Positions 23,892 to 32,292 of a stretch of 64,000 nucleotides of DNA are shown one piece after another. Both the position numbers and the translations under genes were made by a program. The stretch is from 3-1-20CM-4-69-9 sp963833655 (GTDB taxonomy: Bacteria; Actinomycetota; Thermoleophilia; Gaiellales; Gaiellaceae). Under the pieces are notes generated by a model. It made no database searches. It was not told the DNA's origin and worked only from the letters and a program-made list of their open reading frames with translations. The stretch covers positions 248,001 to 312,000 of the forward strand of contig CAWHYL010000005.1 of NCBI GenBank assembly GCA_963833655.1, given 5' to 3'. The stretch's first letter is position 1; each line of letters opens with the position of its first letter.

Positions 23892-25414
23892 GCCGCCGCG
23901 GTGGGCGCGTCGACGCGCGGAAACAGCGGCGCCGCCGGCCCGATGCCATCCGTCTCGACGGTGCGGCCGGGCGCAACGTTGCTCCACGAGACGTCTTCCG
24001 GCTGCCCGAGCGAGCGCAGGATCTCCGGCGCCGACCTCGGCAGGTATGCGGACAAGGCGACGGCCGCGATCCGCAGCCCGTCGGCCAGCTCGTAGAGCAC
24101 GCGGTCGAGCTCCGCCGCTCGTGACTCCTCCTTGGCGAGATCCCACGGCCGCGTCGCCTCGACATGTTTGTTGAGCGCGCGCACGAGCACCCAGATCGTC
24201 TCGGACGCGGCGGTCACGTCGAACACGTCGAGCTGCTTCGGCACGTCGCGCTGCACCGCCTCGATCGGGGCAGCCAGCGCACCGTGTTCGACGGCCGGCG
24301 GAAGGTGACCGTCGCGATAGCGGGCGATCATCGCGGTCGTCCGCGACACGAGGTTGCCGAGATCGTTCGCGAGCTCGCCCTGGTAGCGGTCGTGGAGGCT
24401 CTCGAGCGTGACGTTTCCGTCCTGTCCGAACTGGACTGCGCGAACGGCCCAGAAACGGACGGCGTCGCTGCCGTACACGTCGACGAGATCCAGCGGATCG
24501 ATGACGTTCCCGAGCGACTTGGAGATCTTGCGGTCGTCCAGCTGCAGGTAGCCGTGCACGAAGAGCTGCTTCGGAACGTCGTACCCGGCGGCGAGCAGCA
24601 GCGCAGGCCAGAAGACGCAATGGAAGCGGAGGATGTCCTTGCCGATCAGGTGGTGCACCTGCGGCCAGAACTGCTCGCGCAGGTCGGCGCCTTCGCGCGC
24701 GTACGTCAGCGCGCTCAGGTAGTTGATCAGCGCGTCGACCCAGACGTAGACGACCTGCTCCGTGTCCCATGGGATCGGAACGCCCCAGGGCTGGCCCGCG
24801 CGGCTGAGGCTGAAGTCCTGCAGCCCGCCGGCGATGAACGAGCGAGCCTCGTTGTAGCGGAACCGCGGCAGCACGAAGTCGGTGCGCTCGTCGTAGAGGT
24901 CGAGCAGCTGCTGCTGGAACGCCGACAGCCGGAAGAAGTAGTTTCGCTCCTCGATCCATTCGGCGGGAATGCCGTGGATCGGACAGCTGCCGTCGACGAG
25001 CTCGCTCTCGGTCTTGAACGCTTCGCACTGGACGCAGTACCAGCCGGCATAGGTGTCCTGGTAGATGTGGCCGTTGTCGTAAATCCGCTGGATGAAGTCC
25101 TGGACGAAGCGCTTGTGGCCTTCGTCGGTCGTGCGGATGAAGAAGTCGTAGTCGGCATCGACGAGCCTAGGCAGCTCTTTCCAGGACTCGGCGATGCGGT
25201 CGACGTAGGTCTTGGCGTCGACGCCCTCCGCCTCGGCCACGCGATGGACCTTGGAGGCGTGCTCGTCCGTCCCGGTCAGGAAGAAGGTCGCCTCGCCTCG
25301 CTGCTTGTGATGACGCGCGAGGATGTCGGCCGCGATCGTCGTGTACGCGTGACCGATGTGGGGCGTCGAGTTGACGTAGTAGATCGGCGTCGTGATGTAG
25401 AAGCTCTTCACCAC
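23888..25414 (-). CDS. metG: Methionyl-tRNA synthetase
   Basis: 508 aa, the short form without the C-terminal tRNA-binding (Arc1p-like) domain. Motifs: FYITTPIYYVNSTPHIGHAY with the HIGH site, a single zinc knuckle (WYCVQCEAF...CPIHG), IGKDILRFHCVFWPA and KISKSLGNVIDP. It charges tRNA-Met. The start is GTG 25414 or the adjacent GTG 25411; a TATCAT box lies 5-8 nt upstream, suggesting a near-leaderless start. The upstream M23-like frame runs 248 nt into this gene. Confidence 0.95.
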   Translation of the reverse strand: MVKSFYITTPIYYVNSTPHIGHAYTTIAADILARHHKQRGEATFFLTGTDEHASKVHRVAEAEGVDAKTYVDRIAESWKELPRLVDADYDFFIRTTDEGHKRFVQDFIQRIYDNGHIYQDTYAGWYCVQCEAFKTESELVDGSCPIHGIPAEWIEERNYFFRLSAFQQQLLDLYDERTDFVLPRFRYNEARSFIAGGLQDFSLSRAGQPWGVPIPWDTEQVVYVWVDALINYLSALTYAREGADLREQFWPQVHHLIGKDILRFHCVFWPALLLAAGYDVPKQLFVHGYLQLDDRKISKSLGNVIDPLDLVDVYGSDAVRFWAVRAVQFGQDGNVTLESLHDRYQGELANDLGNLVSRTTAMIARYRDGHLPPAVEHGALAAPIEAVQRDVPKQLDVFDVTAASETIWVLVRALNKHVEATRPWDLAKEESRAAELDRVLYELADGLRIAAVALSAYLPRSAPEILRSLGQPEDVSWSNVAPGRTVETDGIGPAAPLFPRVDAPTAAA

Positions 25415-26441
25415 CAGCCATGATAGGTCTGGCGACGAGGCGATTCGCCGCGCGCAAGACGCAGACGCAGGCCGTCAGCAGGACCGTGACGAGGCCGACG
25501 ATCCACCACGTTCGCGAGCCCGGCGTGCCTGGCTGCTCGGCCGGTGCTTCCACGGCCTGAGCGCGCGCGACGGGCACGTCCTGCACGCGCCGCACTGGCG
25601 GTCGGGGCTTCCGCTCCAGGCGTTCGGCGTGCGCCTTCCTCGCCGTGGTATGTGGGTGGGCCTCCTCGCGCAGCCTCGCCTGTCGCGCTCCGCCGGCAGC
25701 GTGCGGCACCGGTCGCTCCCGCGCGTGTTGCGACGCGCGCGGCTTCGCCGTCGCCCGCGCAGGGGCCGCAGCCGCCGAGGCCACGACGAGCGCGGCGGGG
25801 GCGGACGCGGCCGGTTCGGCCGGAGGCGTGGCCGCCTCGGCCGCCGCGGACGCGGGCTGCGCGACCGCAGGCGAGGACGGCGCGGCAGCCGACGGGGACG
25901 GCGCCGCGGCGGGCGGTGGCGGTGCGACGGCCGGCGCCGAGACCGGTGCGGCTTCGGGTTGCCGTACGGGCGCGGCCACGACGGGCCGAGCGGGCAGGAA
26001 CGTCAGCGGATCGACGTAGCCCTGGGCGTCTGCGGTCGTGCGCAGGCCAAAGTAGACGTACGGCTCGTCGTGGTCGGCGGTGCCGCTCGGCCCGACAGCG
26101 CCCACGACGGCGCCCTCCGCGACGGACGCGCCGCGGTCGACGCCGACGGAGCCGAGGTGCACCAAAGTCGCCGTGTAGCCGTACGGCGTCTCGATCGAGA
26201 CTGTCTTCCCGCCTGTCGGCACCGTGCCGGCGAACGTGACGACACCTTTCGCGGGCGCGCGCACGTCCGCCCCGGTCGGCGCGGCCATGTCGATGCCGCG
26301 GTGTTGCCCGGCCGCGTATGGATGCGCGCGGTCGAACGAGAAAGGGGCAAGGACGCGGCCGTCCACAGGCCACGTCCATGCCTGCGCAGATGCAGGCAGT
26401 ACGAGAGCGCAAAGCGCCAACACAGCGAGTCGCCGAGTCAC
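25167..26441 (-). CDS. Secreted M23-like (LytM) protein with degenerate active site and C-terminal membrane helix
   Basis: 424 aa from GTG 26441, which follows a strong AAGGAGG at 4 nt. It has a signal peptide (LAVLALCALVLPASAQA) and an M23 fold at about residues 25-150 with GQHRGIDMAAPTGADV and YTATLVHLGSVGV. The catalytic HxHFE motif is replaced by YVYFG (DEPYVYFGLR), so peptidase activity is unlikely and a binding or activator role is more plausible. A Pro/Ala-rich then basic linker follows, with a membrane helix (WWIVGLVTVLLTACVCVL) near residue 335. The frame only stops inside metG; the last 80 or so residues look like a metG shadow, so the true 3' end may differ. Confidence 0.75.
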   Translation of the reverse strand: MTRRLAVLALCALVLPASAQAWTWPVDGRVLAPFSFDRAHPYAAGQHRGIDMAAPTGADVRAPAKGVVTFAGTVPTGGKTVSIETPYGYTATLVHLGSVGVDRGASVAEGAVVGAVGPSGTADHDEPYVYFGLRTTADAQGYVDPLTFLPARPVVAAPVRQPEAAPVSAPAVAPPPPAAAPSPSAAAPSSPAVAQPASAAAEAATPPAEPAASAPAALVVASAAAAPARATAKPRASQHARERPVPHAAGGARQARLREEAHPHTTARKAHAERLERKPRPPVRRVQDVPVARAQAVEAPAEQPGTPGSRTWWIVGLVTVLLTACVCVLRAANRLVARPIMAGGEELLHHDADLLRQLDAPHRSRVHDDRGRHPRASSQAARRGDLLPDRDGRARLQGPSRGRGGGRRRQDLRRPHRRVLERAA

Positions 26442-26476
26442 GAAGCCTCCTTGTTGCCAGATTTGAGAACCGTGCG

Positions 26477-26505
26477 ACCGTAACAAGGTGGAGCGCTGTT
26501 GTCAA
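26477..26505 (-). promoter_or_regulatory. Canonical promoter TTGACA-N17-TACGGT for the M23-like gene
   Basis: On the minus strand TTGACA (26505-26500) and TACGGT (26482-26477) are separated by exactly 17 nt. Transcription would start near 26470, giving a leader of about 30 nt with AAGGAGG before GTG 26441. This is the clearest housekeeping-type promoter in the window. Confidence 0.75.
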
Positions 26506-26511
26506 TACTGG

Positions 26512-27312
26512 CTACAAAGTACGACGGTAGAGCTCGTTGCGCGACGCGCCGGTGAGCCGCGAGACAACGTCGGCGGCGCGACGGCGCGGCAGTCCCGCAG
26601 CAACCAGCTCCGCGACAGCCGCGGCCGCTTCCTGCGTATCGTCGACGGTCGGACGCGGCCCGAGCACGAGCGTGATCTCGCCCTTCGGCGGCTCTGCGAA
26701 CCGCGCGGCGACCTCCGCCGCAGGCCCACGCACCACCTCCTCGAACTTCTTCGTCAGCTCGCGGCAGACGGCGACCTGCCGCTCCCCATCGGCCTCGGCA
26801 AGCGAACGGAGCGTCGCCGGCAGCCGTCGCGGCGACTCGAACGCGACGACCGGATGCGGCCACCGCGCCAGCTCGTCCCACAAGGCCCGCAGCGCGCTCG
26901 CGCGTCGCGGCAGGAAGCCGACGAACTGGTACCGCTCGGACGCGAACCCGCTCGCGACGAGCGCCGTCTCGGCCGCGGACGGCCCGGGCAGAACGCTCAC
27001 CTCCACCCCGGCGCCGAGCGCCGCAGCGACCAACCTCATACCCGGATCGCTGATACCAGGCAATCCCGCGTCGGAGACGAGCGCGACCCGCTCGCCCGCC
27101 TGCAGCCGCGGCAGCAGCTCGGCCGTCCGCTTCGCCTCGTTGTGCTCATGGTAGGAGAGCAGCGGCGCGGAGATCCCATGCCGGTCGAGTAACACGCGCG
27201 TGTGACGCGTGTCCTCGCAGAGGACGAGGTCCGCGCCACGCAGCTCCTCGAGCACGCGCAGAGTCACGTCCGCGAGGTTCCCGATCGGGGTCGCGCAGAC
27301 CGCGAGCGGCAT
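26512..27312 (-). CDS. rsmI: 16S rRNA (cytidine-2'-O)-methyltransferase RsmI
   Basis: 266 aa. Motifs: LAVCATPIGNLADVTLRVLEEL, LCEDTRHTRVLL, VALVSDAGLPGISDPGMRLV, LPGPSAAETALVASGF and RELTKKFEEVVRG, all characteristic of the RsmI/YraL tetrapyrrole-methylase fold. It methylates C1402 of 16S rRNA. The C-terminus (RRRAADVVSRLTGASRNELYRRTL) is the usual HTH-like tail. The ATG directly abuts the stop of the ROK kinase gene. Confidence 0.94.
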   Translation of the reverse strand: MPLAVCATPIGNLADVTLRVLEELRGADLVLCEDTRHTRVLLDRHGISAPLLSYHEHNEAKRTAELLPRLQAGERVALVSDAGLPGISDPGMRLVAAALGAGVEVSVLPGPSAAETALVASGFASERYQFVGFLPRRASALRALWDELARWPHPVVAFESPRRLPATLRSLAEADGERQVAVCRELTKKFEEVVRGPAAEVAARFAEPPKGEITLVLGPRPTVDDTQEAAAAVAELVAAGLPRRRAADVVSRLTGASRNELYRRTL

Positions 27313-28209
27313 CTAGCCGAGCGCGTCGAACGCGACGAGGCCGGCGCCGATCAGCCCCGCCGCCGTGCCGAGCTCGGCACGAACGATCTGCACGCGCTTC
27401 CCGGCGCCCGCGAGACCCTCGCGCGCAACGATCTCGCGGGCCGGGTCGAGGATGTAGTCGCCGGCCGCCGCGAAGCCGCCGCCGATGACGACGAGCTCCG
27501 GGTTGAAGATGTTCACGAGGCTGCCGATCCCGGCGCCGAGGTGATGGCCGATGCCGTCGAGAATCTCGAGCGCGCGCGGCTCGCCCTCGTCTGCGAGGCG
27601 CACGAGCCGGTGCGCGTCGACGGGAGGCCCGAACTCCTCCTGGGCGAGCTTCGTCGCCGCGACGCCGGTCACGTACGGCTCGAGATGCCCGCGGCCGGTG
27701 CACGTGCCCTGGCAGGGGATGCCGTCATAGACGATCACCATGTGGCCGAACTCGGCCCAGCCGTGGAAGAGCTGCCCGTCGATGACCGCGCCGCCCCCAC
27801 AGCCCGTTCCGAGCGTGAGCATCACCATCGTGTTCGCGTGACGGCCGGCGCCGAAGTGGAACTCCGCATAGGTGGCGGCGTTCGCGTCGTTCTCGATCCC
27901 GACCGGCCGCCCGAAGCGCTCGGCCATTCGGCTGCGGAAGTCGATCGACGCGTCGAGCGGGATGTTCACGGCCTGCTGCGCACGGCCCGTCCGCTGGTCG
28001 ATCGGAGACGGAATGCCGAAGCCGACCGCAGCGATCTCGTCGTCGAGGAGCTCCGCGACGGCCTCGTCGAGGCGGGCGAGCAGGTCGTCCTCGGAGGTGA
28101 CGGGTGTCGCATGCTCGCGCCGATGGACCACGTGCCCTTCGGAATCGACGATCCCGGCCAGGATCTTGGTCCCGCCGAGGTCGACGCCGATGACGCGCTT
28201 TCCGTCCAA
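27313..28209 (-). CDS. ROK family glucokinase
   Basis: 298 aa, TTG start. IGVDLGGTKILAGIVD is the phosphate-1 motif; GIENDANAATYAE and LTLGTGCGGGAVIDG are ROK hallmarks; the zinc loop is CQGTCTGRGHLE, the GHLE form typical of actinobacterial glucokinases. VVIGGGFAAAGD closes the fold. Likely glucose + ATP to glucose-6-phosphate, though other sugars are possible. It is divergent from the LytR-CpsA-Psr gene with only 25 bp between starts, and is followed directly by rsmI. Confidence 0.88.
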   Translation of the reverse strand: MDGKRVIGVDLGGTKILAGIVDSEGHVVHRREHATPVTSEDDLLARLDEAVAELLDDEIAAVGFGIPSPIDQRTGRAQQAVNIPLDASIDFRSRMAERFGRPVGIENDANAATYAEFHFGAGRHANTMVMLTLGTGCGGGAVIDGQLFHGWAEFGHMVIVYDGIPCQGTCTGRGHLEPYVTGVAATKLAQEEFGPPVDAHRLVRLADEGEPRALEILDGIGHHLGAGIGSLVNIFNPELVVIGGGFAAAGDYILDPAREIVAREGLAGAGKRVQIVRAELGTAAGLIGAGLVAFDALG

Positions 28210-28234
28210 ACCGCGCGGCTACCCTACTGGCTCG

Positions 28235-29410
28235 ATGGCGACGGGAGAGAAGCCCTACCGCGTCTACCGAGGCGGGCGCGTGAAGGGCCGCGTGCCGCTC
28301 GAGCGCCCCCAGAGTCGGCCCGACCGCAACGGACGCGCGCCGCGCGAGCCTCGCGTGCGCCGCCCCCGCCGGCGCTGGAGCTGGAGGCGGCGCATCGGGA
28401 TCGCGTTGCTCGCGCTGCTCGTCCTCTTCGTCGTCTGGGGGATCCTCGGCTACCTGTCGTTCCGGAGCGGCGTCGCGAAGGCGAACGGGCGACTGCAGAA
28501 GACAGCACCCGGCGTCGAGCGCGTGCTGACGCCGCAGAACGGCGCCGTCATCTCGAACCCGACGACGATCCTGATGCTCGGCCGAGACTTCGCGAACACC
28601 GATGCGCGTGTGTCGGACAACCACTCCGACTCGATCATGATCCTGCGTACCGACCCGAATCACCACCGGCTCGCGTATCTCTCGATCCCGCGGGACCTGC
28701 GCGTCGCGATTCCGGGCTACGGCGAGCAGAAGATCAACGCCGCGATGCAGATCGGCGGGCCGGAGCTCGTCGTCCGGACGATCCGCGGCCTCACCGGCAA
28801 CGCGCTGCCGATCAACCACGTGATGATTGTCGACTTCGCGCAGTTCAAGGATCTCATCGACAACATCGGCGGCATCGACGTCAACGTTCCCGCGCCGATC
28901 CTCTCGAACAAGTTCGACTGCCCGTACGACGCCGCCGGCTGCGCGCGCTGGAAAGGCTGGCGCTTCGCGAAGGGCTGGCAGCACATGGACGGAAAGCGGG
29001 CGCTGATCTACTCGCGGATCCGCGAGAACCAGCTGGACCCGCGCGACACGGACATCACGCGCGGCGGGCGCCAGCAGGCCGTTCTCCGGGCAGCGATGCA
29101 CAAGCTCCTCGGTTTCGGAACATTCGTGAAGCTGCCGTTCGAGGGGAAGACGCTGCTCAAGCCGCTGACGACGGACCTGTCCGCGTGGCAGTTCGCGCAA
29201 CTCGGCTGGGTCATGAAGCGGGCGAGCGACAGCAATGCACTGCACTGCCGGCTCGGCGGCACGGCCGCCGGCGGCGACATCGTCGGCAGCGAGGACAACA
29301 TCGCCGTGATCGCGATGGTGACGGGTCAGTCGGCGCCGCAGCCGCCGCGGCCCGGCGAAGGCCTCTTTGCGCCCGGCTGCATCGTCGGCAACCGGGCTTT
29401 CACGCCGTAG
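28235..29410 (+). CDS. LytR-CpsA-Psr (LCP) family envelope ligase
   Basis: 391 aa. A basic cytoplasmic tail of about 50 residues precedes one membrane helix (IGIALLALLVLFVVWGIL). The LCP domain follows: DNHSDSIMILRTDPNHHRLAYLSIPRDLRV, KINAAMQIGGPELVVRTI, VDFAQFKDLIDNIGGIDVNV and YSRIREN...DITRGGRQQAVL, including the conserved Asp/Arg residues that bind polyprenyl pyrophosphate. These proteins attach wall polymers to peptidoglycan outside the membrane. A TACCCT box 9 nt upstream of the ATG suggests a very short leader. Confidence 0.9.
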   Translation: MATGEKPYRVYRGGRVKGRVPLERPQSRPDRNGRAPREPRVRRPRRRWSWRRRIGIALLALLVLFVVWGILGYLSFRSGVAKANGRLQKTAPGVERVLTPQNGAVISNPTTILMLGRDFANTDARVSDNHSDSIMILRTDPNHHRLAYLSIPRDLRVAIPGYGEQKINAAMQIGGPELVVRTIRGLTGNALPINHVMIVDFAQFKDLIDNIGGIDVNVPAPILSNKFDCPYDAAGCARWKGWRFAKGWQHMDGKRALIYSRIRENQLDPRDTDITRGGRQQAVLRAAMHKLLGFGTFVKLPFEGKTLLKPLTTDLSAWQFAQLGWVMKRASDSNALHCRLGGTAAGGDIVGSEDNIAVIAMVTGQSAPQPPRPGEGLFAPGCIVGNRAFTP

Positions 29411-29424
29411 ACGCGGCGCGAAGC

Positions 29425-29703
29425 CTAGGCTTCAGCGGCCTTCTTGTCGGAGGAACTGCTGTCGGACTTCTTCTCGCCGCTGCCGGTGTCGCTCGTGTCC
29501 TTGGCCTGCTCCTTCTTGCCGCGGCCCCGGCCGTAGTCCGTCGAGTAGAAGCCCGACCCACGGAAGTGGACGGGCACGGGATAGAGCACGGTCTCGACAG
29601 GCGAGGCGTCGCAAACGGGACACTTCTCCGGCGCAGGCTCGGAGATGCGCTTGAAGACTTCGAAGACGTGCCCGTTCGGGCACTTGTACTCATACGTGGG
29701 CAC
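29425..29703 (-). CDS. FmdB-type zinc-ribbon protein
   Basis: 92 aa. PTYEYKCPNGHVFEVFKR and PEKCPVCDAS form the FmdB/CxxC-CxxC regulatory zinc ribbon, followed by VHFRGSGFYSTDYG, typical of the family. The C-terminal 35 residues are a low-complexity Lys/Ser/Asp tail. FmdB-like proteins are putative regulators; the function is unproven. The GTG at 29703 is divergent from the membrane glycosyltransferase with almost no spacer. Confidence 0.85.
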   Translation of the reverse strand: MPTYEYKCPNGHVFEVFKRISEPAPEKCPVCDASPVETVLYPVPVHFRGSGFYSTDYGRGRGKKEQAKDTSDTGSGEKKSDSSSSDKKAAEA

Positions 29704-29707
29704 GAGA

Positions 29708-31276
29708 GTGAAGGACGCTAGCAGCGGTATCGGCTTGGAGGGCGCCGCGGTAAAGGTCGACGCCTTTCGCGCAGCAACGGGAGCGTTGACCGTGGCGGTC
29801 GCGGCCGTGCTCGTCTGGCTCGTTCATCTGTGGCCGCCACACGAGGACGAGGCGCTTGCGCTCTTCGTCGGGCGCGGCTCGCTCGGGGACGTCCTGCACA
29901 CCGTGATCGCGGAGCGCGGCGGCGCGCCGCTGCACTTCCTGCTCGCGTGGGGAGTCGTGCATGCCGGCGGCGGGCTGACCGCACTGCGGCTCGTCTCGGT
30001 CGTGTTCGCCGTTGCCAGCGTCCCGTTGATGGCCGTGCTCGGACGGCGGCTCACGGATCCGGCGACCGGCGTGCTCGCCGCCGCGTTCGCGTCTGCGAGC
30101 TGGGTCTTCCTCTTCCACGGGATCTTCGGTCGGATGTACAGCCTCTTCCTCTTCACGAGCCTGCTCTCGTTTCTCGCTCTGCTCGCGCGGCGCTACGTGC
30201 TGTGGGGGCTCGCACTGCTGCTCGTCCTCGCGAGCCATCCCTACGCCGTGCTGGTCGTCGCCGCGGAAGCGCTGTTCGTCGTGCTCTCCGCGCGCGACCG
30301 GCGTGCGTTCGCGACGCTCGGAGTCGTTGCCGTCGCCGGCTTCCCGTTCTGGTGGGCCGACCTCGTGCTCCGGAACCGGTTCGACGTCGGCGTCGGCGGG
30401 GGCGGGCGGCGGCTCGGCTCACCTGCCTCAGTGGTGCGGTACTTCTGGTCCGTCGCAGGCGACTTCTCGTCACACGCGCATGTGTGGGCGGTGTTCTTGA
30501 TGCTGCTCGCCGCGGCCGGCGCCGCGCTGCTCGTGCGCCGAAACGGCACCGCCGCGGTGCTGGCGGCGTGCGTCGTCGTCGTCCCCGCACTCGCGTTCAT
30601 GCTCGCGACGCTGCACTCGACGACGTCGCCGGAGGCGCGGCACCTGATCTTCGCGCTCCCGTTCTACTGCGTCTTGCTGGCGCTGCCGCTCACGTCACTG
30701 GCACGGCGGGGCACGGCGTTCGTCGCCGTCGCTGCCGCGGCGGCGGCCGTGATCGTGGTCGGCAACGTGCGCTGGGCGCACGCGAAAACGCCGGAGCTCT
30801 TCGACGGCGATCCCGCCGGACAGGTACGGGCGCGCGACGCCGCAGCGGCGTGGTTGGCGTCGACGAGTCGTTCCGACGACGTCCTGCTCGGCTACTCCCC
30901 GGTCTTCCTGCGCGCGTGGGAACAGAACCGCTCGTTCTCGGACAACGTGCTGCCGCGCGCCGACCCTGCCTTGTTTGCGGATGCCCTGAAGGGGATCCAC
31001 GGGCCGCTCGGCCGCGGCGTCTGGGTGTTCGACGCGAGCGCAACGACGAACGCGCAGCAACGCCCGACGATCGCGTTCGTCCTCCCACAGCCGCAGGCGC
31101 AGTTCGAGGGGCGCGTCTACGGGCCGTACCTCGTCATCCGAACGCGGCAGCCGCTGCGCACACGCGCGCGCTACATCGCCGCCGCGAAGCGCGTCCTCGG
31201 TGTCGGCCGGTCGCTCGAGATCAACGACGCCGACGTGAACCTGCACACGATCCTGCAGGCGCGGTCACGGCTGTAG
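29708..31276 (+). CDS. Polytopic membrane glycosyltransferase-like protein (GT39/ArnT type)
   Basis: About 522 aa from GTG 29708; TTG 29735 is another possible start and the 5' end is uncertain because the divergent FmdB start lies 4 nt away. About ten hydrophobic helices occupy the first 370 residues. The first extracellular loop carries PPHEDEALALFVG, with the acidic pair expected in PMT/ArnT-type dolichyl- or polyprenyl-linked sugar transferases, and RLVSVVFAVASVPLMAVLGRRL is typical of the second helix. The C-terminal 150 residues are soluble. Likely role: transfer of sugar from a lipid carrier at the outer face; the substrate is unknown. Confidence 0.72.
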   Translation: MKDASSGIGLEGAAVKVDAFRAATGALTVAVAAVLVWLVHLWPPHEDEALALFVGRGSLGDVLHTVIAERGGAPLHFLLAWGVVHAGGGLTALRLVSVVFAVASVPLMAVLGRRLTDPATGVLAAAFASASWVFLFHGIFGRMYSLFLFTSLLSFLALLARRYVLWGLALLLVLASHPYAVLVVAAEALFVVLSARDRRAFATLGVVAVAGFPFWWADLVLRNRFDVGVGGGGRRLGSPASVVRYFWSVAGDFSSHAHVWAVFLMLLAAAGAALLVRRNGTAAVLAACVVVVPALAFMLATLHSTTSPEARHLIFALPFYCVLLALPLTSLARRGTAFVAVAAAAAAVIVVGNVRWAHAKTPELFDGDPAGQVRARDAAAAWLASTSRSDDVLLGYSPVFLRAWEQNRSFSDNVLPRADPALFADALKGIHGPLGRGVWVFDASATTNAQQRPTIAFVLPQPQAQFEGRVYGPYLVIRTRQPLRTRARYIAAAKRVLGVGRSLEINDADVNLHTILQARSRL

Positions 31277-31468
31277 CTCTTCACGCTCTCGCTCGACGAC
31301 CTCGCGGTAGCACGGAGCGCCCTCGAAGGCGTCGAGGCCCTGCGGCGGGCGGCGACCGGCCTCGCCGCGCCGGCGCCGCCGCCTCGCCGCCGCCAACGCG
31401 GCCGACGCTCCGACGACTCCGCCGACGACGAACGAGCTGAGACGTCCACGCCTCTGCTCGCCGTCCAT
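31265..31468 (-). CDS. Small membrane-associated protein, unknown function
   Basis: 67 aa. A short hydrophobic Gly/Val/Ala segment (SSFVVGGVVGASAALAAA) is followed by six Arg in a row and an acidic C-terminal helix (REVVEREREEL). The ATG at 31468 is preceded at 6 nt by TACGAT, the leaderless layout, which supports a real gene. It overlaps the end of the membrane glycosyltransferase by 12 nt. Not recognised. Confidence 0.5.
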   Translation of the reverse strand: MDGEQRRGRLSSFVVGGVVGASAALAAARRRRRRGEAGRRPPQGLDAFEGAPCYREVVEREREELQP

Positions 31469-31485
31469 GGGACGATCGTAACTCG

Positions 31486-32292
31486 ATGCTCGTCGTCACC
31501 CTCGGCGATCTTCTGCTCGACGTCGTCGTCCGCCTGGACGAGCCGCTTGCCGCGGGCGCGGACGCGCTCGCCGAGACGCGGACGAGCCCGGGCGGGCAAG
31601 CGGCGAACGTCGCCGCGTGGATCGTCGCCGTCGGCGGGAAGGCCCGCTGTGTCGCGCGGCGCGGTGAGGACCCGCCCGCGGTGTGGCTCGCGGCCGAGCT
31701 GACTGGACGCGGCGTCGACGTCGCCGGCCCCGCGGCCGGCCGAAACGGCGTGGTCGTCTCGCTCGTCGCGCCGGACGGGGAGCGGACGATGGCGTCAGAC
31801 CGCGGCACCGCGACGCTCCTCGATCCGGCCGACCTCGATCCGTCGTGGTTCGCATGCGACGCTCTCCACATCTCCGGCTACTCGTTGCTCGTGTCGCCGA
31901 TCGACGCCGCGGCTGTGTGCGCAGCAGAGCTTGCGCGGTCGAACGGCGCGCAGCTCAGCGTCGACCTCTCGGCGTGGACGCGGATCCGCGCATACGGCGC
32001 TGGGCGTTTCCGCGCCCGGCTCGAGGCTCTGCAACCGGACGTGGTCTTCGGGAATGCGGCCGAATGGGACGAGCTCGGCGCGGTCGGCGCGACGCGCGTC
32101 GTGAAGCACGGCGCCGACGGCTTCGACGTGATCCGCGGCGCGAGCGTCGAGCGGTGCCAGGCACGTGACGCGTCCGTTGTGGACACGACCGGCGCCGGGG
32201 ACGCGCTTGCCGCGGGCTTTCTCGTCGGCGGCGCGGAGCTGGCGGCGGAGGCGGCCGCACGGTGTGTCGCGCAGGTCGGGGCGATGCCGTGA
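31486..32292 (+). CDS. PfkB-family carbohydrate kinase, probable pseudouridine kinase
   Basis: 268 aa. Family motifs: VTLGDLLLDVVVRLDEPL, SPGGQAANVAAWIVAVGG, and the catalytic anion hole DTTGAGDALAAGF with the base Asp. The gene overlaps psuG by GTGA, so the likely substrate is pseudouridine (to pseudouridine-5'-phosphate, the PsuK reaction). That assignment rests on context; ribokinase-like activity on another nucleoside is possible. It is divergent from the 67-aa gene with a 17-bp gap. Confidence 0.82.
   Translation: MLVVTLGDLLLDVVVRLDEPLAAGADALAETRTSPGGQAANVAAWIVAVGGKARCVARRGEDPPAVWLAAELTGRGVDVAGPAAGRNGVVVSLVAPDGERTMASDRGTATLLDPADLDPSWFACDALHISGYSLLVSPIDAAAVCAAELARSNGAQLSVDLSAWTRIRAYGAGRFRARLEALQPDVVFGNAAEWDELGAVGATRVVKHGADGFDVIRGASVERCQARDASVVDTTGAGDALAAGFLVGGAELAAEAAARCVAQVGAMP

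Noticed and set aside
26442..26511. ydaO-type (c-di-AMP) riboswitch before the M23-like gene, as found before some actinobacterial wall hydrolases
   Set aside because: The leader downstream of the mapped promoter motif is only about 30 nt, too short for that riboswitch.
27202..29721. 839-codon plus-strand frame spanning the rsmI/ROK/LCP region
   Set aside because: It is a shadow frame across three genes that have clear motifs in other frames.
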